Source: an uncultured Paraburkholderia sp. (lineage in GTDB: Bacteria > Pseudomonadota > Gammaproteobacteria > Burkholderiales > Burkholderiaceae). From it: a DNA stretch of 64,000 bases. The position numbers and the translations under genes were made by a program. Under the pieces are notes generated by a model. That model had not been told where the DNA came from, ran no database searches, and worked only from the letters and a program-made list of their open reading frames with translations. Shown here in pieces: positions 28,792 to 38,422 of this stretch (positions within the stretch are counted from its first letter, which is position 1; every line of letters starts with the position of its first letter). The stretch is from assembly GCA_940746715.1 (NCBI GenBank), contig CALNWN010000016.1, positions 1 through 64,000 of the forward strand, read 5' to 3'.

Positions 28792-29546
28792 GATGCAACC
28801 CTCTCGACCCGGAAGCGGATCATGTCGCCCGGCGCGAGCGTGGCGGGATGCTCGCGCGCCGGGTCGAAGAAAGACATCGACGTGTGGCCGATCGTGTTCC
28901 AGCCGCTAGGTCCCGTCGATGCGGACACACCCGTCTGCACGCCGCCGATCGACACGGCGCCGCCGGGCAATCCGAGCACCGGCACCTTGCGCCGCGGCGT
29001 CGAGATGCGCGGGTCCATGCCGCCCAAATAGCAATAACCGGGGTGGCTGCCGAGCGCGTAGACCGTATAGAGCGGCGCGCAATGCAACTGCACGACGTCA
29101 TCGACGCACAGGCCGGTGTGATTCACCACGTCTTGCAGATGCGGCCCGAACTCGCCGCCGTATTGCACCGGCAATTCCACCACTTTGCCCTCGATCTGCA
29201 GCTCGCCCGCCGCGGCCCATGCATCGCGCAACGCCTCGCCCAGCGACTCGGGGTCTGCCGGTGGCGTAGCGAACGTCAGCATCAGGTTAGTGACGCCCGG
29301 CACGGCTTCGCGCACGCCCGGCCATGTTTCCACCTCGCGCGCGAGCGTCCAGATACGGCGCTGCACGTGAAGATCGAGCGCACCTGGCGCTTCGAAGAGC
29401 AAGGCGGTCGTACCCAGCATGCTCACGCGCAGCGGCTCGTCGGATTCGTCGTGGTTCATTGCAACAGCGGTCCTTGGTGCGTTCCGACGCGGCGGCCTCG
29501 CGGCGTCCGCATGCGCGATCGACGCAGGCTCAACGGTCAGCGTCAT
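28788..29546 (-). CDS. pxpB: 5-oxoprolinase subunit B (KipI family)
   Basis: A 252-residue PxpB/KipI protein. Start ATG 29546, overlapping the end of the accC-like gene by 17 nt. After a long N-terminal stretch come VSMLGTTALLFEAPG, VPGVTNLMLTFATPPADPES, GPHLQDVVNHTGLCVDDVVQ, APLYTVYALGSHPGYCYLGG (family FxPGFAYLGG-like motif) and VLGLPGGAVSIGGVQTGVSA, STGPSGWNTIGHT. Partner of PxpC. Intact. Confidence 0.9.
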   Translation of the reverse strand: MTLTVEPASIAHADAARPPRRNAPRTAVAMNHDESDEPLRVSMLGTTALLFEAPGALDLHVQRRIWTLAREVETWPGVREAVPGVTNLMLTFATPPADPESLGEALRDAWAAAGELQIEGKVVELPVQYGGEFGPHLQDVVNHTGLCVDDVVQLHCAPLYTVYALGSHPGYCYLGGMDPRISTPRRKVPVLGLPGGAVSIGGVQTGVSASTGPSGWNTIGHTSMSFFDPAREHPATLAPGDMIRFRVERVAS

Positions 29547-30814
29547 GGTTTTTTCTCCTGGCCAGCCAATGCTCGAGATAGTGGATGTCGACGCCACCTG
29601 CGCAAAATGCCTCGTCGTCGAGCACGGCCTGATGCAAGGGCACGTTCGTGCGAATGCCTTCCACGCGCATTTCCGACAGCGCGACACGCATGCGCGCGAG
29701 CGCTTCGTCACGCGTGGCGCCGTGAGTAATGAGCTTGGCAATGAGCGAGTCGTAGTACGGCGGTACGCGCGCACCGCCGCTGATATGCGAGTCGACCCGT
29801 ACGCCGTTGCCGCCGGGCTGTTCCCACATGGACTCCGTGCCGGGACACGGCGCGAACGTAAGCGGATCTTCGGCGTTGATGCGGCATTCGAACGAATGGC
29901 CAACAGAGCGAATGTCCGATTGATGAAGGGTCAGTGCATGCCCCTGTGCGACGCGAATCTGTTCGCGCACGATGTCGATGCCCGACGTCATCTCCGTGAC
30001 GGGATGCTCGACCTGCAAGCGTGTGTTCATTTCGATGAAATAGAACTGGCCGTTCTCGAACAGGAATTCGAACGTGCCCACGCCGCGATAACCCGTGTGC
30101 CTGCATGCCTCCACGCAGCGCTCGCCGACTTGCCGGACCAAGCCAGCGTCGATGCCCGGCGCTGGCGCTTCCTCCACTACCTTCTGATGATGCCGCTGCA
30201 ACGAGCAGTCGCGCGACCCGAGCCATAGCGCATTGCCATGCGTATCGCACAGCACCTGGATTTCGACATGACGCGGATGCTCGAGAACCACATACAGTTG
30301 CGGCTTGCCGAAGGCGCGGCGCGCCTCCTCGCGCGTTACTGAGACGGTATCGAGCAACTGGTCGGGGCCCGGCACGACGCGCATACCGCGCCCCCCCCCC
30401 GCCCGCCGCTTTCACGATGACCGGGTAACCGATCTCTTCGGCGACACGCAGAATCTCCGCCGGCTCGTCGGAAAGGCTGCCGTCCGGGCCAGGCACGCAT
30501 GGCACACCGGCCGCGCGCATCGCGCGTTTTGCGGCGACCTTGTTGCCCATCGTGCGAATGGTTTGCGCGTCAGGTCCGATAAAAACCAGGCCCGCGGCCT
30601 CTACGTCCGCGGCAAAGTCCGCGTTTTCCGAAAGAAAGCCATAGCCCGGATGAATGGCCTGCGCGCCGCTCACGTGTGCGGCAAAGAGGATCGCCGCGCC
30701 ATCCAGATAGCTTTGTGCCGGCGACGCCGGGCCGATGCACAACGCTTCGTCAGCGAGACGCACGTGGCGCGCCTCGGCATCCGCCTCCGAGTAAACCGCG
30801 ACCGTGGTCATGAC
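29530..30814 (-). pseudogene. accC: biotin carboxylase (AccC-like), 5'-truncated and frameshifted
   Basis: ATP-grasp biotin carboxylase. The first visible block is TTVAVYSEADAEARHVRLAD, so about 25 N-terminal residues with LIANRGEIA are missing. Then AIHPGYGFLSENADFAADVE, PVIVKAAGGGG, a frameshift at a C10 tract (30391-30400), MRVVPGPDQLLDTV, EHPRHVEIQVLCDTHGNALW, RDCSLQRHHQKVVEEAPAPG, FEFLFENGQFYFIEMNTRLQ and VEHPVTEMTSGIDIVREQIR. Upstream of 30814 the same frame is the middle of a panE gene, so a deletion fused the two. It stood first in the pxp cluster, next to the AccB-like protein. Confidence 0.82.
30391..30400. repeat. C10 homopolymer inside the accC-like gene
   Basis: Ten consecutive C on the plus strand encode the Gly-rich ATP-grasp loop of the biotin carboxylase on the minus strand. 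The frame is off by one just here (KAAGGGG then R-G-M-R-V-V in another frame), making this the site of the frameshift by slippage or miscalling. Confidence 0.85.
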
Positions 30815-31358
30815 CTCCTGCAGCTTTTGGATCCGATCGGTGCGCTCACCGATGGGCTCGCCGATGGGGAATTTCTTGCCGTAGATATGGCGAATCACGC
30901 CCGGCTCGACGATCTCAGCTGCCGGATAGACCACGCAACCGATCGCGCGCCGGCCCAAGCCCCCGCCACTGTTTGCCGGCCGGATCAACGCTGTCGAGCC
31001 TGGTTCCGGCGAATTCGCCGCCATGCTTATGGAAGTACCAATACGGAATACCGTTGACTGCGGTCACAATCGCCGTTTCAGGTCCCAGAAGCGCCTGCAT
31101 CTGGCCGACCACATCTGGCACCGAATGCGCTTTCAGTGCAATGATCAAGTAATCCTGCGGGCCCAGCTCGCGCGGATCAGCCGCGCAACGCACTTTGACG
31201 ACACGTTCACCGCCGTCGATCAGCAAATGTACGCCATTTGCTTGCATCGCGGCAAGGTGAGGGCCCCGTGCCACGAAACTGACTTCGGCTCCGGCAGACG
31301 CCAGCTGCGCGCCAACATACGCGCCGATAGCACCGGCGCCATAAACACATATCCTCAT
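30815..31358 (-). pseudogene. panE: 2-dehydropantoate 2-reductase family (ApbA/PanE), 3'-truncated
   Basis: ATG 31358: MRICVYGAGAIGAYVGAQLA (GxGxxG NADP site), VSFVARGPHLAAMQANGVHL, DYLIIALKAHSVPDVVGQMQ (catalytic Lys in LKAH) and VTAVNGIPYWYFHKHGG. A frameshift near 30975 moves it to RRAIGCVVYPAAEIVEPGVI and HIYGKKFPIGEPIGERTDRI, then the sequence becomes biotin carboxylase at about 30814. The C-terminal helical half with the second catalytic Lys region is gone. In clusters of this type such reductases are common and need not make pantothenate. Confidence 0.8.
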
Positions 31359-31657
31359 CTGTCGCTCCTCCTTCCATAGTGACCAATGCTGCCGTACTCA
31401 AGTCAATCTTCGTTTCCCCGGGAAGCTACGAGTGTGAGCGGCGACACGCGCGAGCGCTTCCTCGCGCTCCGGCATCGAGCCGAAGAATTCCCCGATCAGA
31501 ATCGCCACCCCAACCTGGTACTCAGCCTTCATTTGCCGCTAGCCGCATCGACCGTCGCGCCGTGTCGCAGCAATGCCGCCTGTAGCCAGCGGGGAACGTG
31601 GCGTAGCCGCGGCCGCGCGGCTACGATTGGACCGGGCCACGCGGGCGGCCTATCGGG
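31359..31657. other. intergenic, no gene seen
   Basis: About 300 bp between panE and the OFA transporter genes. No family sequence or regulatory repeat is recognised. Confidence 0.4.
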
Positions 31658-32927
31658 TCAGCGGTTCAGAATCCAGTTCCGCCGCATGGGAGCCAGAACG
31701 AGCTTCGCCGACAGGCCCGCCAGCATAGACATGCTCGCGAAGAAGACGAAGACCGTGCTCCACCCGCCATGCGCGGACAAGAGCGATGCAACGGGCACGA
31801 GGATAGCGGCCGTCCCCTTTGCGGTGTACAGCGTGCCGGCATTGCCGGCAGCGTATTTGGCGCCGAACGTGTCGGCGCAAGTCGCCGGAAAATTCGAGAA
31901 GATATCGCCGTAACAGAGGAACACGATGGCTGAAAACATCACGAACATGTACGGGTTATGGCCGAAGTACATTAGCCCAAGCAGCGCCGCACCTTCGCCT
32001 ATAACGTGTGAACATCGTGTTTTCGCGTCCGATCCGATCGGAGATGAAGCCGCACATCGGGCGTGTGAAACCGTTGCACAGATTGTTGACCGAGAGTGTC
32101 ATCGCCAGGAGGGGCAACGTGATGCTCATCACACTCACAGGCATCGCCGCAAAACCAAACTCCTTGGCAATCGGGCCGATCTGCGCGGTGGCGATGATGC
32201 CACCGGCCGCGACGCAGACGAACATCGCGTACATTACCCAGAAAAGCGGCGACCGGACCATCTGCTTCGTCGTGTAGTCGGTCTTCGTGGCAACGATGCG
32301 CTTTACACCGACTGCATGCGCCGGCGGCTTCGGGCGCACAAGCAAAGTGGCAAGCAGCAGAATGCAGACGCCCTGCAGCACGCCGAAGAAAACGAACGCG
32401 TGCTCGTACCCGGAACTCTGGATCATCCTGGAAATCGGGATCACAGTCAGCGCCGCCCCGGCGCCGAAACCCGATGCAGTCAGGCCAGCGGCCAGACCAC
32501 GCTTGTCCGGAAACCACTTAAGCGTGGTGCCTACACACGTTCCATAGACGCACCCTGCTCCGATGCCGGAAATGACAGCTGCGACATAAAGCACCGGCAA
32601 GCTCGGTGCATACGCGTCGAGAACCCAGCCGAGCGACGCGCACATGGAGCCCCCGATCACGACCGGACGCGGCCCGAACTTATCGACCATCCAACCTTCA
32701 ACGGGTACCAGCCACGTCTCGATGACGACAAAAATGGAAAACGCTAACTGGATGGCTGCCTGGCCCCAATGATGCCTTGCATCCATCGGGACAACAAAGA
32801 GAGTCCACGCGTATTGAAGGTTGGCAATGAGGCCCATACAGGCGACGCCTGCTGCCCGTTGGATCCAACGGTTATGTCGCCTCGACGTATGACCGCTGAC
32901 GGCGGTGTAGGTTTGCGTCACGTTCAT
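31658..32927 (-). pseudogene. OFA-family MFS transporter (OxlT-like), frameshifted
   Basis: Twelve-helix major facilitator of the oxalate/formate antiporter family. ATG 32927 after GGAG: AAGVACMGLIANLQYAWTLF, SIFVVIETWLVPVEGWMVDK, YGTCVGTTLKWFPDKRGLAA (A-loop), FWVMYAMFVCVAAGGIIATA, and NNLCNGFTRPMCGFISDRIG. Near 32015-31970 the frame is lost, perhaps with a small deletion, and continues MYFGHNPYMFVMFSAIVFLC and CADTFGAKYAAGNAGTLYTA. It is downstream of the pyk-pnt genes on the same strand. Likely imported an organic acid; substrate unproven. Confidence 0.8.
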
Positions 32928-33047
32928 GTCTCCGTTTGCTGATTTGATAGTTTGTGTATCGGAAAAGCGCAATGGCGAAAACGCCCTGCGCTGCCCGCTC
33001 CAACGCGCTTAGGCGGTGCGCCACGGGAACGGCACACCTACTTCTGG

Positions 33048-34451
33048 TCACACCCTGGCAATGCGCAAGATATTGGTGGTGCCCGGCTCACCGAAGGGCA
33101 TGCCGGCGGCGATGGCCACCCGATCCCCGGCGCTCGCGAGGCCCTCCCTCACAGCGATGGCGCAGGCCGCAGTCACGATTTCGTCGACCGTTTCGACGTC
33201 GTGGCTGACCGCGCAATGCACACCCCACGCCAACGCAAGCCGCCGCGCAGTCGACAGCTTCGGCGTGATGCCCAGGATAGGCGCGCTCGGGCGCTGCCGG
33301 GTTGCCCTAAGGCTCGTGTGCCCGGAAGTCGTATAGGTAACCGCCGCAACTGCGCAGATGGTCTGAGCCACATCACGAAGCGCGGCACAGATAGCGTCGC
33401 TGGGAGTTTGAAGCGGCAGTTCATGCTGTGCATCCAGCAGGCTCCGATAAAGCGGATCGCGCTCTACCTCCTTGATGATACGGTCCATCATCCCGACGGC
33501 CTGCACGGGGTAGCCGCCGCTGGCCGATTCCGCGGACAGCATGACGGCATCGGCGCCGTCGTAGATCGCGGTCGCGACGTCCGATGCCTCCGCGCGCGTG
33601 GGTACCGGTGCCAAAGTCATCGACTCGAGCATTTGCGTCGCGATGATGACGGGCTTGCCACGGCTGCGGCACGAGCGAAGGATGCGCTTTTGAACGCCAG
33701 GCACGCGCTCTGGGGGAAGTTCGACGCCGAGGTCGCCACGCGCGACCATCACGGCATCAGCCGCGCTCACGATCTCGTCGAGCCGATCGAGCGCCGCAGG
33801 CTTCTCAAGCTTGACCATCAGTCCCGCACGTTCGCCGATTAGCGCGCGTGCATCGATCAGGTCTTCAGGTTGTTGCACGAAAGAGAGCGCAATCCAGTCG
33901 GCGCCGAGCGACAACGCAAATTCCAGATCGATCCGGTCTTTCTCTGTCAGCACCGGAATCGGCAGGATGGTGTCGGGGACATTCACGCCCTTGCGATCCG
34001 ATAACATTCCGCCGTGCATGACGCGCGTGCGAATGCTCTCGCCATCGTTTTCGAGCACTTCGAGTCGTAGTTTGCCGTCGTCGAGAAGCAGCGACTGCCC
34101 CGCCGCGATCAGCTCCGGATGAGGCAGGTGAACGCGCTCGACGGTGCCGCGCGCCGGGCTGCGATCAAGCGTAAAAAGCGCGCCCACTACCAATGCCACC
34201 TTACCCGCATCGAATGTGCCGACGCGCAGTTTCGGCCCTTGCATATCGGCCAGGACGAAAATGGGCCTACCCGTTGCACGTTCCACCTCGCGCACGAGCT
34301 CGCAGCATCACCGGTGATCTTCGTGGGAGCCGTGGCTAAAGTTCAGGCGAAATACATCCGCACCAGCCCTGGACAGCTTTGAAACTATATCGAAATCGGC
34401 ACTTGCGGGACCCAGCGTGGCAACAATCTTGGCCTTACGTCGACGAAACAT
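33048..34451 (-). pseudogene. pyk: pyruvate kinase with in-frame TGA
   Basis: Converts phosphoenolpyruvate and ADP to pyruvate and ATP. ATG 34451: MFRRRKAKIVATLGPASADF, then GADVFRLNFSHGSHEDHR, a TGA at 34308-34310, and in the same frame CCELVREVERATGRPIFVLA. Further motifs: DMQGPKLRVGTFDAG, LLDDGKLRLEVLE, LTEKDRIDLEFALSLGADWI, MVKLEKPAALDRLDEIV (substrate Lys), VMVARGDLGVELPPERVPGV, IIATQMLESM and AIYDGADAVMLSAESASGGY. The C-terminal domain is complete. Full length 467 residues, normal. The single lesion is one substitution (CGA to TGA most likely). An internal GTG at 34295 would give a protein missing the N-terminal 52 residues, including the Arg-Asn active-site strand. Confidence 0.88.
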
Positions 34452-34567
34452 GATCGATCCCCCTACAAAGTGAATGGTGGGCAAACGTGCGCGGCGCAGC
34501 TAGCGTTCGCGCCGCCCGTTTCCGGGCCCCGGTGGCAATGCAGCATAGCTGTCATGGCACCGGCCTC

Positions 34568-35959
34568 TCAAACTGTAAGGTGCTTGAGCAACGCGTCGAC
34601 GCTCCCTTTCGCGTCGCCGAACAGCATCCGTGTGTTCTCCTTATAGAACAGCGGGTTATCGACGCCGGAATAGCCGGTGGCCATGCTGCGCTTGGACACG
34701 ATCACTGTGCGAGCCTTTCATACTTCAAGCACCGGCATGCCGGCGATTGGGCTGCCAGGATCCTCAAGCGCGCCGGGATTGACAATGTCGTTTGCGCCAA
34801 CGACGAGTACGACATCCGTGTTCGCGAAATCGTCGTTGATTTCATCCATTTCCAGCACGATCTCGTAAGGCACCTTCGCTTCGGCCAACAGGACATTCAT
34901 ATGCCCCGGCAGCCGTCCGGCAACCGGGTGGATGCCGAACCGCACCCAAACACCATGGCCCTTGAGCTGGCGGGTAATCTCGCTGATCGTCGCTTGCGCC
35001 TGAGCCACGGCCATTCCGTAGCCAGGTACGATGATGACCTCCGCCGCATCGCGCAAAATCGTCCCGACTTCCTCGACCGTGGTGGATACCACCTGGCCTC
35101 CGATATCCGACGCACTCTCGGTGCTCGTCGCACCGAAGCCTCCAAGAATGACCGATACGAAGCTGCGGTTCATCGCACGGCACATGATGTAGCTGAGAAT
35201 CGCACCGCTTGAGCCGACAAGCGCGCCCGTCATGATCAACAGGTCGTTGCTCAACATGAAGCCGGTGGCCGCCGCCGCCCAGCCCGAGTAGCTGTTCAGC
35301 ATGGACACAACGACCGGCATGTCGGCACCGCCGATAGCCATTACGAGATGCACGCCCAGCAAGGCCGCAAGAACAGTCATGGCAAGCAACGCGCGGATGC
35401 CATGTTCGCTTGATGCCGCAGTGAGGAAACCATAGCCAAGCGCGAGGCATATCGCGAGGACGAACAGGTTCAGCAGATGCCTGCCCGGAAGCACGAGCGG
35501 TTTGCCGCTAACCGTGCCTTGCAGCTTCAGGAACGCGACGATCGATCCTGCAAACGTGAGGGCGCCGATAAAGATGCCTAGATAAATCTCCGCCCCGTGG
35601 ACGATCAACTCCGCTCCGCCCAACTGAGCCGCTGGCGTCGAGAAGTTCGTGAAGCCGATCAGCACCGCCGCCAAACCGACAAAGCTATGCAGCACGGCAA
35701 CCAGCTGCGGCATTTGCGTCATTTGAACGCGCCTCGCGAGCAGTGCGCCTACCCCCGCACCGATGCAGGACGCCACGAGCACGATCTGCAGTGCGGCGCC
35801 CTGGGCGGTCAACAGCGTCGCCAAGACCGCGAGCAGCATGCCCGTCACGCCGTACACGTTGCCGCGGCGAGCCGTTGCCGGATGACCCAGTCCACGCAGG
35901 CTGAGAATGAATAACGCACTAGCCCAGAGATATGCGATGTTTCCCATTCCGTTCAGCAT
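34568..35959 (-). pseudogene. pntB: NAD(P) transhydrogenase subunit beta with in-frame TGA
   Basis: Membrane subunit that couples hydride transfer between NADH and NADP+ to proton movement. ATG 35959; about nine helices (YLWASALFILSLRGLGHP, VIAF-type segments) precede the soluble dIII domain: ILRDAAEVIIVPGYGMAVAQ (NADP site), GIHPVAGRLPGHMNVLLAEA, NTDVVLVVGANDIVNPGALE and SPIAGMPVLEV. A TGA at 34718-34720 follows, where the family has Trp (VLEVWKA). The frame continues KARTVIVSKRSMATGYSGVD, NPLFYKENTRMLFGDAKGSV and stops at 34568. Loss of the last 50 residues removes part of the NADP-binding fold. One substitution, TGG to TGA. Confidence 0.88.
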
Positions 35960-35968
35960 GAAATCTCC

Positions 35969-37526
35969 TCAGTTGCACCGGAACATATTCAACATGCGTT
36001 GGGTAACGAGAAACCCACCCGAGATGTTGATCATGGCGACAAGCACCGCCGTTGCACTGAGCACGCCGATGAGCGCGCTCGACGATGCGCCAAGTTGCAT
36101 CAAGGCGCCGATCACGATGATCTCGCTAATCGCGTTGGTGACGCTCATCAACGGGGTGTGCAATGCGGGCGTCACATTCCAGACAACGTGATAGCCGACG
36201 AATACCGCCAGCACAAACACGGTAAGATGAGCGACAAACGTCGGCGGTGCGACTGCGCCTAGCGCAAGCATCGCGAGCGCCGTGAAATTGGAGCGGCGCG
36301 TGGGCTTGGTTTGCGTCGTCGCACGGTCGGAACTCGCTGTTTGCCTGGCGGCGGGCAACGGCCGATGCGCTGTTATCCCAGCGCACTTCGGCGGTGGCGG
36401 GGGCCAGCTGATAACGCCGCGATGGACCACCGTCGTACCTCGATCACTTCGTCGTCCAGATCGATGTATGGTTCGCCGTCTCTATGCGGCGTCATGTCAG
36501 TCAGCAGATGGCGGATGTTGGTTGCATACAGCTGGCTCGACTGGGTCGCCATCCGGCTTGGCAAGTCGGTATACCCGACGATGGTCACACCGTTTGCGGA
36601 TACGGCTTCGCCCGGCCGAGTGAGCTCGCAGTTGCCGCCCTGCTCCGCGGCCATGTCGACGATCACGCTACCCGATCGCATGTTGGCCACCATCGCAGCG
36701 GTGATCAGCTTGGGCGCCGGCTTGCCCGGAATGAGTGCGGTCGTGATGATGACGTCGACTTGCCTCCGCATCAAACAGCGCCATCTCCGCTGCGATGAAC
36801 TCGGCGCTCATCTGTTTGGCGTAACCTCCCCCGCCGCTGCGTTCCTCCTCGAAATCGAGCGTGAGAAACTCCGCGCCCATACTTTGGACCTGTTGCTCGA
36901 CTTCGGGGCGCGTGTCAAACGCCCGCACGATCGCGCCGAGGCCGCGCTGCGCCGATCGCTGCGAGCCCAGCAACGCCCGCTCCGATCACCATGACCTTCG
37001 CCGGTGGCATCTTACCTGCGGCCGTTATTTGCCCGTTGAAGACCCGCCCAAAATGGTGTGCGGCTTCGATCACCGCCCGGTAGCCCGCCATGTTCGCCAT
37101 CGAGCTGAGCGCATCGAGTTTTTGCGCGCGGGAAATGCGCGGGACGCAGTCCATCGCGAGCGCGTTGGCGCCGCGCGCGGCGAGCCGCTCGAGCAAGCCC
37201 GCATTCTGCATGGGCCAGAGGAAGCTGATCAGCGTCGCGCCCTCTTCCAGTAGCGCCGCTTCATCGACATCCAGCACCGGATGAAACTCGGGCGGTCGGA
37301 CCTTGATCACTAGATCAGCGCCCGCCCACAACGCCACGGCGTCGGTAACCACATTTGCCCCAGCCGAGCGATAGGCATCGTCATCGAATGCTGCCTGCGC
37401 GCCAGCGCCCGCTTCCACGTTTACTGCGAAGCCCAGCCTTAACAACTGCCCCACGGTCTCGGGCGTCGCCGCGACACGGCGCTCCCCTACGTGGATTTCG
37501 CGCGGGACTGCAATCGTTTTCGCCAT
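35969..37526 (-). pseudogene. pntA: NAD(P) transhydrogenase subunit alpha, three frameshifts
   Basis: ATG 37526: MAKTIAVPREIHVGERRVAA, FLWPMQNAGLLERLAARGAN, PRISRAQKLDALSSMANMAG, KVMVIGAGVAGLAAIGAA (NAD site). The frame slips near 36960 (then VRAFDTRPEVEQQVQSMGAE), near 36770 (VDVIITTALIPGKPAPKLIT, GNCELTRPGEAVSANGVTIV) and near 36430 (VVHRGVISWPPPPPK). It ends with the membrane part: TVFVLAVFVGYHVVWNVTPA, LHTPLMSVTNAISEIIVIGA. Combined length about 519 residues matches the unsplit E. coli-type PntA rather than the two-gene alpha subunits of many Burkholderia. It lies 9 nt from pntB. Confidence 0.82.
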
Positions 37527-37527
37527 G

Positions 37528-38310
37528 TCAGTTCCCCGCGGGCAGCGCGTTGGACAGCGCGCCTATGCCGTCGATCGAGACACAACTGTTGAGCCGTCCT
37601 TGATCGAGCCCACACCGATCGACGTGCCGCACGCGATAACGTCTCCGGGCATCAACGTCATGTCGTGCGAGATCAGACTCACCTGTTGCTCGGGCGAGAG
37701 GATCATGTCAGACAGCGGAAAGTTTTGGCGCTCGACGCCATCAAGTCTTGTCACCACCCGAGCGGTACGCCAGTCAAAATCGCGCTGGATTACCGGTCCT
37801 ACGCAGCCGAAGGTGTCGAAGCCCTTAGACCGGCACCACTGAGGAAAATCGGGCTCCTCGTTCAGCAATTCGATCGCCGTCACGTCGTTGACGCAGGTAA
37901 AGCCGTAGATATACTGCGCCGCGTTTCCAACCGAGACGTTGCTGCAACGCGTGCCGATCACTATGCCGAGTTCGCCTTCGTACGCAATCTTGCCTGTGTA
38001 GCCCTTCGGGCGCCGGATGGGCTCGTCTGGACCAATCACCGACAACTGCGGCTTGATGAGAAACAGCGGATGGGTTGGCGGGGCTTTGCCAAGCTTCTCG
38101 GACAGCGCATGAAAGTTGTTCCAAAGCGCGACCACCTTGGTAGGTACGCAGGGACTGCATAGTGTCACTTCGTTCAACTTCCATATCCGGCCACTGGCGA
38201 CGAGCTCGCCGAACATGTCGCCTTCGTATTCTTTGATTCGATCGTTCTGCAGCACGCCGAAGCCTATATGGCCATTCGCAAACTGAATGAAAGCGTATCC
38301 ACGAGCTCAT
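37528..38310 (-). pseudogene. fumarylacetoacetate hydrolase family protein, frameshifted at both ends
   Basis: FAH-fold hydrolase or decarboxylase of about 260 residues. Start ATG 38310 with AGGAG 8 nt upstream (MSSWIRF). One extra base at codon 8 shifts the frame; the continuation is IQFANGHIGFGVLQNDRIKE. The core is KVVALWNNFHALSEKLGKAP, YEGELGIVIGTRCSNVSVGN (metal-binding E-x-E-like), FTCVNDVTAIELL, GFDTFGCVGPVIQ and LSPEQQVSLISHDMTLMPGD, VIACGTSIGVG. A second shift near 37580 leads to VSIDGIGALSNALPAGN and a stop at 37528-37530, two nt before the pntA start. Family members open or decarboxylate 2-keto acids; substrate unknown. Confidence 0.8.
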
Positions 38311-38422
38311 CGGGGACGTCTCCTATCGTGATTTTTCGGGCTGCAGCGCACTGAAACACATCACGCCGTAGCCGCATGTCATGCGCGTCAAGCGCGCCAC
38401 AATTCGTAGTCCACACTGTCCT

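Noticed and set aside
30391..30400. Phase-variable gene controlled by the C10 tract
   Set aside because: The same gene also lacks its 5' end by deletion, so switching the tract could not restore function.
14140..34720. Recoding of TGA as Trp or TAG as Gln
   Set aside because: TGA and TAG also serve as ordinary stops of intact genes here (e.g. TGA after luxR and the FNR-like gene), other genes are broken by indels, and one TGA most likely replaces Arg. Pseudogenes explain all cases.
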